A stretch of DNA of 64,000 bases from Saccharina japonica (lineage: Eukaryota; Sar; Phaeophyceae; Laminariales; Laminariaceae), in assembly GCA_008828725.1 (NCBI GenBank), contig MEHQ01002414.1:79059-143058 (forward strand), written 5' to 3'. Shown here in pieces: positions 1 to 11,924 of the stretch. Within the stretch, counting starts at the first letter, position 1. Every line of letters begins with the position of its first letter. The notes under the pieces were generated by a model. It saw nothing but the letters and a program-made list of their open reading frames with translations. It was not told the DNA's origin and did no database searches. The translations under genes and the position numbers were made by a program.

Positions 1-835
1 GTATACACCCCTGCCCACAGATTACACAGCAGTGCTGCGATTTCCACCGCTGCGACCAGGTATATATCAACATCAGCGTTCACGTTATAACGGACGTAAG
101 ACTGCGAACATCCCCTCGCAGCCATTGGTCAAACAAATATCCATGACGCCATCACCATGTACCCGCAACTACTCAGATGATACCTACGCCGGATGCCTGT
201 CGGTCGCTGTTTAGTAAAAGCCTGAAACATTCCGAGCCTCTTCGCGACCGCGTGGTGTAACTGTTGAATAAACCCGGACTAGTATGTTGGATAAACCCGG
301 TGAAGAGGTGCTCGGCGCCGTTCCTTGCTCACGCAAAGCGGTGGGTCGGCAGTCGAGGCGCCATAAGGCGGTGGTAAGATAGATGGAAGTGTGTATTAAT
401 ATGGTCGCCTCCGAAGAGGAGAGGGAAAAATGAAGTGTCCCAGAGGGAGAAAATATAAGTAAAAAAGGAAGTGACCACGAGAGGCTCTCTTCTCCCTAGC
501 TCGCCTCGTCCCCGAACCATAACATAGCGACAAGCGCTCGCATCCCATTTTTTTTCATACGCATTTCGTACCATACGAAGTACATGTCCTACTTCCAACA
601 CTATCGTATTCGAACACTATCCGAAAGGCGCATGTCCCGTTATTACCTATATAATTGCGATAACTGTGCCCATACGTGTACCATACTTTAACATGGAGCT
701 TCTACCCCATGACTTAACACGCCACATACTGTAATACAAGAATGTGATATTCCTCTTGTGGCCCATACTACACCACAGACGGCGAATCACACCAATACAA
801 TACCCCATAATACATAGATGCAATGCAGTTCCACA
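1..835. other. No gene recognised
   Basis: I see no gene or known element here. The open frames are short and lack any recognisable domain. Near 252-300 a short phrase ending in ATAAACCCGG occurs twice, which is a minor tandem duplication. Confidence 0.5.
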
Positions 836-839
836 AGCC

Positions 840-3060
840 GCCCAACGATGCCATTACTTTCTCACAGTAACAGCGATATTATCTACTGCACTGATCTCGG
901 TGGTATCGTACCACTCACTGTAATGATTATCGTCTTGCCCCGATATGTGAGAAATACATGCAAATATTGCTCCTTAGACGTCTGTAGTGGCAGTCTGAAA
1001 TACCCTGCGGCCCGTCGCGGCCGCGACAGGTAACACCAAGAAAATTTAGGTCACTGTTCCCAGGGAACCGTCGTAAGAACCGCCGCCCGGCCGCGACATG
1101 TGATCGGAAGTTGCTATTACTGGTACTCAGACACGCGGCGTCCCTCGTGGAATGGCAGGTGAATATCGTCCATTTTATATAGTCAAGGTCGTCGGTTTGA
1201 GCCCCCCTGAGTGCATATTCGTGCTCGTAGGGATCTTTTCTCGCAAACAATATCTGGACTAGCGGAAAGCGCGAGAGCGTCAGTTAGCAAAATTCGATAA
1301 ACATTGACTAGCATTGGGAATGCTGAGCCCTCTGCGCGATGAACATCAAGGCACGAACCGTGAGGGGAGGTGGCAGAAGCGCCTGCTTTGTGACCCCTGA
1401 TCGGAGCTACGACAATGGAGGGAGAGGGACAGAAGTGCAAATAAAATAAATGGGATAGGGAAAAACCAAAAAATGTGACAGTGCAAGTCTGATATATTAT
1501 GCGCCCAATCGCGACCGCAAAAGGGGTAACAGCGATAATACCAATAGCACTGGTCCCCTGCGGCATCGCACCATTGTACGTATCGTCGCCCTGCCGCGAC
1601 ATGTGATCGAAACTTGCGAGTATTGGAGGTCAAACATTTTTATTGCAAGTAAAAAACATTCTGTGCCCCATCGCATTCCCGAAGTGGCGAAAATCGAGGA
1701 TAACTTGTGGACTGTTCGTCCCGGTATCGTAGTGTTCTAAGCATTGTCCCCCTGCCGGGGCATGTGCTCAAAACATTGCAAGTATTTCTGCTATTCAGGA
1801 GACCAAGCAGTGGCGCACTTTCGCCACTGAAGTTACTATCTACCGGTATCAGCGCCCAAAGTTCTGTCTCAGTGATTGGTGAAACGCTCATTCAATATGC
1901 AATATATAGGTACTCGTAATTATGAATGTCGTACTGACGCCCAAGAAATATCCGGCGTTATTAGTGAAAGTCCGAATATTGGTTGCGGCCGATCACGACT
2001 GCGAGGAAAAACGTCGAGAATACCGCTTTAAGTATCGTCGCCCTGTCGCGACATGTTAACGGGGTTTGATGTTACTGCTGATCACGGTTCACCCGGCAGT
2101 AGTGTGCTTTCGCCATGCGGTCAACTAATTTTAAGTGCAGCGCCCGAGACCTCCTGCACGTTTTAGCTATGATAACTCCCTCTCACAAGTTTAACTGCGC
2201 GTGGTAAGACACTTGACTCCGGTTGCTAGCATGCGTTATATTTCCATTCAATATGAAACATATGTCAATGCTTGGACGTTATGTATTAAACACCGATAAA
2301 AACCGCACCCTGGCGGTCGTCTATCTGGAAGAATCCGCGCTCGTGACCTCTAGGGCATTTCCGGCTGTGGAAAATATATCCCTCACCCACCTTTTGCTTA
2401 TGGGAAGGCGTTCATTCAATTAAGAGAAAATAAATGTTCGTAAATGTTGACGTCATATCCGGCATAACTCTGCGCTGTTTTTAGTGAACACGATACGGGT
2501 AAGCAAGAATACCAGCTGCACCACTAACACCAGCGTGAAATGCAACCGGTGCTAATGTGTTCACATTCACCCAGAAGCGTCCACTTTTTCACCCTTGTGA
2601 TCGATTACCTATACATATCCGCGACGCATGCTACGGTAGAGGTGCGCCATGTTTTTTGCAAGGGTGGTCTCTATACCTCTCACAAATAAACTTTTGAGCA
2701 AAATAAAAATGCTACCCGATGAACACTCCTACGGCTTACGGTAAGTACAAACTGAAATATTCTGCAAGACAGTAATGATATTCCGAGGACTTTGGGTAAA
2801 AGAGCTCCGTCATTCAGAACACCATCAGCCCAATTGTGCCTCCTCTATCGTAGAACGCGTCCGCCGGCACCTTATTCTTCTCGGCTACTGGGTTACAGCT
2901 GTAAATATTTCCTCTCGCCTACGTAGCTAATGCGCACAGGGAGACATGCCATACTATATCCTTGTAGATGTCTTCGTCATAGTTAAAACATTCTGGATCT
3001 GCGGCCCATCGCGAACACGCGAGAGGTACCATCAATAATATTCAGAACCCGCTTCATAAG
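840..3060. repeat. Strongly diverged tandem repeat region
   Basis: A motif close to CCCTGCCGCGACATGTGATC recurs at about 930, 1085, 1590, 1755 and 2045. An accompanying motif close to GCGGCCCATCGCGACCGCGA, followed by a GGTAACA-like string, recurs at about 1005, 1510, 1665, 1985 and 3000. Spacing is irregular (roughly 150 to 500 bp, longer at the end), so this looks like an old, decayed tandem array rather than a young satellite. Open frames in it are chance frames. Confidence 0.5.
1140..1480 (-). repeat. Dispersed repeat, copy 1 of an inverted pair
   Basis: The stretch is the reverse complement, imperfectly, of 3105-3450. Shared landmarks include GCGAGAGCGTCAGTTAGCAA here and its complement near 3300, the GCACGAACCGT string and the GGGAGAGGGACAG string. 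A weaker third relative lies near 59690-59830. The family is unidentified and no coding frame is conserved between the copies. Confidence 0.6.
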
Positions 3061-3104
3061 TTGTGAAAACGATAGTTGCGAAATGAAATCACTTGCTTTC
3101 TGCG

Positions 3105-3450
3105 TGGACGGCCCGGACCAAGTTTGTTTTTTCAATCCCATTTAATATCTTCCCTCCTGTCTCTCTCCCTCCAAATTCGTAACTCAGATCTAGGATCGCA
3201 AAGCAGGCTCTTCCCTCTCCTCCCCACTACGGTTCGTGCCTTGATTGTTATCGCACAGAGGGTTCAGCATTCCCAAGGCTCATCGATTTTCATCGAGCTT
3301 TGCTAACTCACGCTCTCGCGCTTTCCGCTAGTCAAGATATTGTTTCGAGAGAAAAAGTCCCTAGGAGCATGCACTGGGGATATCTCGCGCTCCCTACCTT
3401 GACTCAAACAGGGACGTGGTTTACGTGTCATTCCACCGGTAACCCTAACT
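3105..3450 (+). repeat. Dispersed repeat, copy 2 of an inverted pair
   Basis: This is the partner of 1140-1480 in opposite orientation, with about 1.6 kb between the copies. Similarity runs over roughly 340 bp with frequent substitutions and small gaps. Open frames on both strands are stop-poor only by chance. Confidence 0.6.
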
Positions 3451-5368
3451 CGAATGGTCCGAAAAAAATAATACGTGAAATCAAAGTCCGCGCGCATATT
3501 TCAAAAACCTACGTACGACCTATAACATATTCTAAAAACACAAAATTATCTCCCAGATATGCCATACACAGATACGCATCTAGGCACAGTATGCAGATTT
3601 ATGCAGCGGTACTTGTAGACGGTTATGGCGTCTACGTGGTAAGCCCGTTTTCTGGTCACGATGCCAAAGGTTCTTGCTGAGAGTATTTGTCGGCTGGCGA
3701 TGACTTGCCCGATGTTGATTTACTGACGACTACGCTGCAAGTAACCTTGCTTGTATAGATTATCGGAAAGATCACGAGGACAAATATGAAGGCTTGGCGC
3801 GAAGGTTCCACTCAAGAGCGTGGCAAACCTCGGAAACGGGCAAATTTATCACGGCCGTTGCCGTTGCAGTTTTACCTTGAACCTGCCGACAACCGACTTT
3901 GTCACTAAGAGGTTGCTGCTGCCGTCGGGGCTTGGTATTTGTTTTAGCAGGCCTTTCTCATAACATTGAACGTTTGATGGTGACGTTCATATAACGTTTA
4001 ACGTCAAGGCATGAAAACTGAGTTCAAAAACAAGCTGCTTGTGATAGCGTAGAAAACATATTGTGGCAGTGTTTCCTAGTACAGCAGGAAGGTAGTGTTA
4101 CCATTAACATTTCGTTTGCTAACAAAAACTATAGTGTCACGCTTCGCGCGTACAGCGTGCAAACAATGTCGATATGAGCTTCACGCATAACTGCGATAAA
4201 AAAGACACCTTGGTCATACCTGCTAGGTGCGTAATAGCGCCACAGTAGTCTATTTACCTGATGAACGCATGGTAACGTGGAATGAGTCTTCTCCCATGAA
4301 TGAACCAGATACCGCTGAGCGCAGGACGGTGGTTATGGCATAAACAAAAACCGCTTAAGGACATATTAAAAGTACCCCGGAAATATTGTACACGTTGACG
4401 AGCCCATGTCATTCCGTGATGTCAGTTGATATGTAGATCAAACAGCGAAGGTCTGCCCCTGAACGAATCGTGTGTCTCGAAACTCTTTCACTGTGTTGAC
4501 AGGTATAGAGGTGCCACCGACGTTCTGTGTATAACAATTGTGATGTCGAACAAAAATCATTGCTTGACAAGTCGCTAAGTCGGCCTGATTATGAGGAAAT
4601 ATGTCAATCCCCATTATTCACAGGTGCAGATACCTCGCGACAATATATTATATCATGAGGAAGGCGCAGGCTTTTCCTGATCACTGCTTGATCAATTGGC
4701 GAACACAACGGGTTGATTACGACCTGTTTCATTGACCAAAAGTCCGTTCTACGGAAATATTAATGCGGGAATAAGGACGTCGAGATAAACATGATTGTTT
4801 ATGTGTAGTCACGTACAACGACGAAACTGACTGTAATTTTTCGGTGTGCAGATTTATATAATATGCGTTGGTAATCGAGCTGGTTGGTTCTCGTCGATGT
4901 ATTGTGTATCCAATGAATCACTGTATATTTTCGACACTGGGCACGTTGCAAAGTAGTCCTGCTTGGACGATTAACGTTGCCATAAGACGGGCTATCAACT
5001 AGCAAGCCAGCCAGGACAATGAACCTGCCCGTAGTATTAGCGTTCCGCCGTTACGATCAAGTGACGCCCGCACCCACAACGATTCAGTTACGGCCACGCT
5101 CACTTGAATCACGCCCTTCGGTACTTTCTCATTTTATCATGGTCTTCCCCTCCTCTTATCTTCTGTTGATATTAATGTTGTATCTTTGTTCTTCTCATTT
5201 GGCCTCTAACTCGTCTGTCATACTTTATATTTACGTCTTCATCACAAGTTAGCCTGTGACCACGGGAATCGACCGTGTCAAGTGTTGGATTAGTACGGAC
5301 ATATGGAGGTACTGGATAGAGAGACCGGCACGGTTTTTAATGTGAAGACAACAACAACAACAATCACA
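3451..5368. other. No gene recognised
   Basis: About 1.9 kb in which I find no convincing coding exon, RNA gene or repeat family. All open frames are under 80 codons and none shows a known motif. Confidence 0.4.
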
Positions 5369-5812
5369 TAACAGCCGATTTTCCTAATTGAGAATTGCCT
5401 TTCCGATGAGAATGAAAATCGAAAATATTGATTTTTGAATTGTAAGAGCTGTACTTCCCTTACAGTCATTTTTTTCACTGTCAACTAGTGTCAGTTGTGA
5501 CACCCGTCGATGAGAAAAACAAACGAAATCGGCACCGGCAGTCTCGAAATATCGAAGATTCCAGAAAATCTGTATTTATGGGCGAGGGACCTCGCTCATA
5601 AATGCACATTCCCTGAAATCCTTGATTTTTCGAGCCTGTCAAGGCCGATTTCACTCTTATTTTCGTGGATCGATACCTACCACCGAGGAACATATTTTCT
5701 AGGTCAAATTTTGATGGTGAGCGTAATAAAACTCTTAAACAATAACATAGTACTAAAATCGATTTTCATTCTCATCGGAAAGGCAATTCTCAATTAGGAA
5801 AATCGGCTGTTA
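5369..5812. mobile_element. Foldback (hairpin) MITE, about 444 bp
   Basis: The whole element is one imperfect palindrome centred near 5590. The outer arms, 5369-5424 and 5757-5812, are almost perfect inverted repeats starting TAACAGCCGATTTTCC. The inner arms also pair: 5525-5572 with 5614-5653, both carrying GAAATCGGC-type and TCTCGAAA/TTTCGAG-type strings around the same centre. Flanking bases outside the arms (CAACAAC left, GTTGTTC right) continue the symmetry weakly. No coding capacity is visible, so this is a non-autonomous element; its transposase family is unknown. Confidence 0.8.
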
Positions 5813-7440
5813 CATGTTGTTCTTCGCACACGCCTTGATGTCACACCTGCACCTCTTCCCAGAGAGACAGTGTCCACATACATCACTCCTTCAGGTTTTG
5901 AGCCTCGCGTTCAAATCGACCTGTCGACTGGCACCACGGGACGACCGCTGAGGTCGTCAAAGTTTCCGTTGATATCCAAGGAATAATTTAATCGATTCTA
6001 TAGTCAAACAATTCTACAGCCATACGACACCAGCATGTACTCGTCGGCATCACATCAAACTCCATCTGATTCATTGTAGTTAAACAAACAAAATATAAAA
6101 CACTCGTTGCACGTTTATCGCATGCAAAACGTAGATGCGTTGCTGTCACTCTATAGCGCGAGTAGTAAAACCTGGTACGAAGTAGTCCGGTTTTACGATC
6201 TATGCTGCTAACCTCGTACTCGTACCCACCGTTAAAACTGTGTTTTTTGCTGTACGCAGTTTTGATGTAAACTCGAACGGTCTCCATGCGACAATTTTTG
6301 GCATCCTCGAAGGGAAAGCTCGTTTAAAAACTACTTCCACACTATACGCGGCAAGAGTACATCACACGACCCTCGACACTAATAAACTACTAGCAGTGAG
6401 GATCGACTCTAGAGACTCGCTGTGCGTACCAAGAACATACAACGATATTTATATGTTCGACTACGAAAAGCAACGTTTTCTTCACGCCCATTCTAACGTT
6501 AGCACGCCAGACATATCATACGGCGCATGGTATTTTTGCAAGTGAAGACGAGTTATCTTTTGAAAGCATACTCACGTCCCGACAGCAGCAGGATCGCAAT
6601 TGTAGAGTCGGTCGGCAGCAAATTCCTCGAGGTTACCAACGGCACAGCCTGTCATATTCAAACGCCTTACCGGAGTATCTAACATTCTACGTAGAAAATA
6701 TTTGCACCAAAAACATACGATTCTTCCTAGGGACATTTTCTCGACCAGAAGATGTACACCCGCTGCTAATAGTGCCCAGGTCGATTGCGAATCAGCCACC
6801 CAGCCTTCATAAAAGTCAGCATCAAGTAGTTTGATTGCAACTATTGCTACAGGTATTTCTTTTTTCTAATTACTACGACTACGAGCGCATCATCGTTAAG
6901 TCCATCAGGCACCAGACATTTTAAAGTTGGAGATTGATTGCGTGTCACGTCTACTGCGACTACGCGTACAAACAGAGCGTTTTTCAATCATTCCTCAAGA
7001 GTCCATCGGCAACTGCACCAACTACTGCCGCGCCTGTGTCTACTATAGCATATGGAGCGACGACTACATCAACTCGACGAAAAAATGATTTAGTGCGATA
7101 TTTCAGTCTTACACTAGCGGCGCGTATGCAGCAGCACCACGAGCGAAAACAGCGGGAGTCGACATACCCGGCGTTCCTGATTTGAGCTCAGCAAAAACTA
7201 CACCTTCACCATCAACGAGACGACCGCCAGTTTACTAACACCTGACGCCTCCGCGGGATTTTACATCGATCATTCATACATAGGTTTGTCTACCAGCACC
7301 ACTCTTAGCGGTATCTTCAAAACGTGTACCTCGCTCGACAACAGCAGCAACCAGATCAGGTTTTCTCAACAAGCTCTGGTATACTTCACACCTCGGATAA
7401 CGTAACACTTGGCGTCTTATGTAATGTATCTCGCCAGCGG
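5813..7440. other. No gene called; several open frames of chance length
   Basis: Plus-strand frames at 6240-6545 and 6934-7185 and a minus frame at 5988-6287 read like protein, and adjacent frames could be chained by frameshifts. Frames of 80-100 codons are expected by chance in 64 kb, and no domain is recognisable. I do not call a gene. Confidence 0.4.
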
Positions 7441-7756
7441 GGGAAAATCGTAACATTACGTTACTACGTTATCTATTTCCGGGTTTTATGATAACATTGT
7501 GTTAGTGTGTAACGCTATTGGCGGGCGATCGCGTACTATTATGTTGGAGTGTTACCTTGTTCCCGTGATGACCGCAGTACAAGTGTCACGGTGTTAAGGT
7601 AGGCAGCTCATAGCGAGTAACACAACGTTCGTGTGTTACAGAAACTCCTAGTTGCCACCGTAACACACGCTATTGGGATAATGTACATGGTCAATGAAGC
7701 GTTAACATTATGTTACAGTGTTATCGATATCAGCCCGTACGTAGCGAGTAATGTTA
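7441..7756. repeat. GTTA-rich tandem repeat, left part
   Basis: Diverged units contain strings such as TAACGTTATGTTA, GTACATGGTCAAT and CAGCCCGTA-GCGAGTAA. The same strings reappear after 9363, so a single array was interrupted by the element at 7757-9362. Confidence 0.55.
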
Positions 7757-9362
7757 CAGTACGCGACAGCACTTCAAAATGTGGCAGTTAAGAATTTCAG
7801 GCTGGGACTTACGGAAGTTTAAGAACTTACAGCTAAGTGTTTGTGCTGAACTCGAGGAGCAAATAAGAAATATAAATTGGGAAGTGCAAGGGGGTCGGCA
7901 GGTAAGAATCTGGCTGAATACACTGCACCCCTGAAAAATAGGAAACTGCCCAAACATCCCCCAAGGCCACATCAGGCCCCTAGCCAAGCCGCCTCCGCGC
8001 TCCAAAACCGTCCCAAACCGTCACAAGTGGCGACGATTTTTCTATGTTTTTGTTTTTCTTGTTTTGTCGCCGAACAAATCCATTTTTTTCCGCCAAACAA
8101 AAGCATTTCCCCTCTGCAAACATGCAAGTAAAATTTTAGTAGTGCAAAACATTGTTTTTCCATTTTTTCCCTGCGGATAGAAGCAGTGCGGTGGTGGATG
8201 GTGTACTGCTTGCTTCTAAAGTAACTTCAGGCCCTTGGAGTAGTGCTTAACCCCTTAAGGGGCCCCTTCGGGCAAAAAACATGAGAGCGAATAAAAAACA
8301 AATCCGTTTTTATTTCAGTTGCAATACTGTACTATTTCTGGTATAATTTCCACATTTTCATCACTCCCTACGTAAAACGACATTCCTTCAGTTTTTAAGC
8401 TCAGATGGGCGACCGATGAGTAGTTTTAGAAAGCCTAGGTCATCGTCGACATTTGTGTCTCAGAAGGTGTATCGATCAGACGCTTTGTTCATCCCGTGAA
8501 GTGCCTCTTACTCGAAAACGACTCGCCATACCCCTGGTACCCAAGACGATTTGAAAAATGGCAGTTTCTCCGGCTGCTGATACTGTTTGATCTCAGATTT
8601 TTGACGAGGACTCCGAGCACTAGTAGGCGAACCTACCTGGGCCTCTAGTTCGACCGTCCCTAGCGTCCTACGTGGCCACAGCAGAGTTTAGATACCAAAT
8701 GAGCTCCGGAACGATCAAAATGTCGCTGCGGAGCACTTTCGTTTCGTGATGCAAACACAGCAATAGTTGCCCTCCCTTGCAGATCCAAGAGTCCCAATAC
8801 CTCCAAGAGACTACCATGGTATAACGAATAAGCTATACGTTGGTCGGTCGCAGATCTGAGCATTCGAACTGGAGTAGTGATATGGTGTTAATATACCAGA
8901 ATAGTATTGCTGCTGTGAAAAAAACAAAACATATTTTTTTTTCAAGACTCAAGCATGACCGAAGGGGCCCCTTAAGAACTGGTCCCATCTATTTGAGAAA
9001 AAAACTACTTGAAATTAGTGTAGGATTATTTTTCCAATTCTGAATGGGTCAAGCAGAGAAGGTGGCGAATATAATATTTGATGCCTGCAGTCCTGAAGAG
9101 CATTATCGTGTTTCTAATTAATATCTTGTGAATTATGGGTGATGGATGCCATGTGAAAAAACAAATTCTTGACAACCGCTCGAGAAAAAAAAGGTCGCAT
9201 TGAACGCCTTTGCAAAATAAGAATTTGGTTTTCATGAATTTGGCGTTTTGCGCCTCTTCTCCCAGTAAGAAATTGGATTTAAGCATTTCTGCTGAAATTA
9301 GAGAGGAAATAAGACGCGAGGCTGAGCTTAAAAAGGAAATTCTTAAGTGCTGTCGCGTACTG
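7757..9362. mobile_element. Tc1/mariner-like TIR element carrying a nested insertion
   Basis: Termini are near-perfect inverted repeats beginning CAGTACGCGACAGCACTT, and each end is bordered by TA (7755-7756 and 9363-9364). TA target duplication and a CAGT start are typical of the Tc1/mariner/pogo group. Similarity between the arms continues inward for over 100 bp (to about 7910 and from about 9240). A TTAA-flanked element (8259-8971) sits inside; without it the element is about 890 bp. No transposase frame or DDE/DDD motif is visible, so it is non-autonomous. Family assignment rests on the ends only. Confidence 0.65.
8259..8971. mobile_element. TTAA-flanked element with GGGGCCCC termini, copy 1
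   Basis: The 713-bp element begins GGGGCCCCTTCGG and ends with the complement CCGAAGGGGCCCC. TTAA is present on both sides (8255-8258 and 8972-8975). Long, diverged terminal inverted repeats of about 150 bp share strings such as GCAATACT and TTCTGGTATA. TTAA target sites are characteristic of the piggyBac superfamily; other superfamilies rarely show them. No transposase is encoded. It lies inside the mariner-like element, so it is the younger insertion. Confidence 0.7.
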
Positions 9363-9870
9363 TATTGTGTTAGTTTGTCAGCGGAGTTCTTACCTGCTGC
9401 CAAAACCCACTTTAGACGGATAACGTACATGGTCACATAATAACCCGATGTGTTATTAATAGTGTGTCAGCGGAATTACCTATATTACGTTAACATCGTG
9501 CAACCGTGTTAGCGACACCAGCCCGTAGCGAGTAACGTTATGTTAGCACGTTACTTCCTTCTTGCTTGCTACCTTGGCACAGTTGAGGCGGATGACGTAC
9601 ATGGCCAATTAAACGCTTACCAGGTACATAACACTATGTTAGTGTGTTGGCGGAATTCCTAAGTAGTGGCAATTCCTACACACGCTAAAGGGTCAACGTA
9701 AGTATGTTATAGCCAACAACACTTTGACATTGTTATATGTTACCGTAGCAGCGGCAGCAGCAGTCCGTATCAGGTGGCGTTGTGTAGGGGAGGTAGCAGA
9801 AGTCTTGCTACCATAACCTACGTGAAACGGACAGCGTGCTTAACCAACTAAACCCTAACAGTATGTTACT
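9363..9870. repeat. GTTA-rich tandem repeat, right part
   Basis: This continues the array seen at 7441-7756. Units repeat GATAACGTACATGG, GTGTGTCAGCGGAATT-type and CCAGCCCGTAGCGAGTAACG strings about every 150-190 bp. The region past 9740 adds a CAGCAGCAG-type run. Confidence 0.5.
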
Positions 9871-10655
9871 GGGCATGTATTTGTTGAATTCTACAGAACG
9901 AAACCCAACTCTACGTATGAGTATGTAAGCATTTCGTAACCACATTAAAACATTTGGGCCGTTTCCCCAAGAAAACGCTACAGGTGGTATTGCCAGGCTT
10001 GCCCTCCTACTGGTGAGCGGACAAAGAAGCTCTGTTGCTGTAGAAAATATACAGCAGCAGGTATGCTATGAGAAGGTCTGTTGTGGACACGTACGAATCA
10101 CAGGTGCAGAGTTTTCGTCTTCAAATTTTGCCGAATATCAATACAGCTTTGGGGAACCAGGAGACACAATAAGTTTTAATACTTGTACAGAGAGTTCAAT
10201 GGTTCGACCGACAAGCCGAGCGTAAAGCGACGCTGACCCTGGGTTCGTGCGTCATATACCGATGCTGTTGTTGCTGCTGTTTTGCTGCTCCTGTATGCTG
10301 ACGATGTGTTTTTGTTGAATGAAAGAGAACGAACTCAAACGGCACGTATACGTAGATGTTCATTCGCGTTGGTTCAGCACAATCAGTATTCCCCCAGCGT
10401 GATGCATTGCAGGTTCGACTACACTGCAGGTACTCAAGCCGCGCCTCATATCCACTACGAGTAAATTACTAGTAACTGTGTTACTGGGATGTCAGCAAAA
10501 TTGGATATCACGGCAACATTATGTAACTCCGCGACGCCGCTTTACCCCCAAGACAGGTAGCACACGGGTAGACCTCGGGAAAGTCCAAAGGATCACGTAG
10601 TAACTTCTGTTGGAACTACTTCGGCCCCGAAGGCAAACCAGTAACATGCTGTTAC
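9871..10655. other. No gene recognised
   Basis: Contains small CTG/CAG-type triplet runs near 10265-10290 but no convincing exon or element. Confidence 0.4.
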
Positions 10656-10659
10656 ACAC

Positions 10660-11800
10660 GTGGCCATCTTGGGTACCCTGCCAGCATTTGACGTAGACAC
10701 CCTGCCAGCATTTGACGCCTGACACCCTGTCGGTGTTTTTGGCGGGAAATAACATTGTGAGGAGAGACACCCTGCCAAAAATCTGATTGGGTGTCCCAAT
10801 GCTGTACAGGGTGTGACCCGCTATTAGGTTTCTGGCAGGGTGTCGGATGTTGTACAGGGTTTGACATAGACACCCTGCCAGCATTTAACGTAGACACCCT
10901 ACCAACATTTGACGCCTGACACCCTGCCAGTGTTTTTGGCGGGAAAAAACATTGTACAAGTTGAGACACCCTGCCCAAATTCTGACAGGGTGTCCCGATG
11001 CTGTACAGGGTTTGACACCCTGTTAGGTTTCTGGCAGGGTGTCGGATGCTGTACAGGGTTTGACACCCTGTTAGGTTTCTGGCAGGATGTCGGATGCTGT
11101 ATAGGGTTTGACACCCTGCCAAAATTTTGACAGGGTGTTCAATGATGTACAGGGTGACCACACCCTGTCAGATGTTTGGCAGGGTGTCGTAATGCTGCCC
11201 GGGGTTTGAAACCCTGCCGAATTCTGACAGGGTGGTCAATCCTGCACAGGGTGACCACACCCTGTTAGGTTTTTGACAGGGTCTTCATATGACGCCTAAC
11301 AAACACCCTGCCAGTGTTTTTGGCGTAAGATAATACTGTACAAGGTGAGATACCCTGCCCAAACTCTGAAAGTGTGTGCCAATGCTGTACAGGGTGTGAC
11401 ACCCTGTCAAAGTATCACACGAAACACCCTGCCAACATAAGGTTTCTGATACCCCGCCAATGTTCTGAAACATAAAAGTAACAGTGTACAGCGTGTAACA
11501 CTTTGCCTTTAGCTGGCAAAGTGTAGAGTGTGCCGATTTTATTCAATGATGTACAGGGTGTAGCATCTCAAATGTGGTATACATTGTCATATTGTTCCTC
11601 AAACACCGCCCTGCCGACAGAGTGTCTGATACCCTCCCATAAACGAAAAGCAAAACATAGCTTTGAACCGCGTGTGACACCCTGGAAGGACGGCAGGGCG
11701 TCCGAACTTTCATTTGGAGACATTCAGCCAGTGTCAGGGGTCCAGCACCCTGTCAGTATGTCAATGATACACCTCAATATACCGTAAAGCAGGGTGTTCA
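10660..11800. repeat. Minisatellite of ACACCCTG / CAGGGTGT inverted repeats
   Basis: ACACCCTGCC and its complement GGCAGGGTGT alternate dozens of times, usually 15-40 bp apart, so neighbouring units can pair into hairpins. Recurrent spacers include AGTGTTTTTGGCGGGAAA, GATGCTGTACAGGGT and TTAGGTTTCTGGCAGG. Copies decay towards 11800. Overlapping frames with repeated peptides (several on the minus strand) come from the repeat and are not called as genes. Confidence 0.9.
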
Positions 11801-11924
11801 AACACTTTTCAGCTTGCCAGGGCGGTCATCTTGCCCGGTTTGTACGAGCAAAAATACTCCCATTGTTTAGTACCTCGACAGTGTTGGTAGCACGTGTACA
11901 GTACGTCACCCTGGAAAATAGCCA

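Noticed and set aside
5988..7440. Chain of protein-like frames that could be linked by frameshifts
   Set aside because: Frame lengths of 50-100 codons are expected by chance at this window size, no domain is recognisable, and any sequence can be chained if frameshifts are free.
10519..11161. Minus-strand frames with repeated peptides such as TLYSIRHPARNL
   Set aside because: Repetition follows the DNA minisatellite, several frames show the same effect, and there is no start or splice context.
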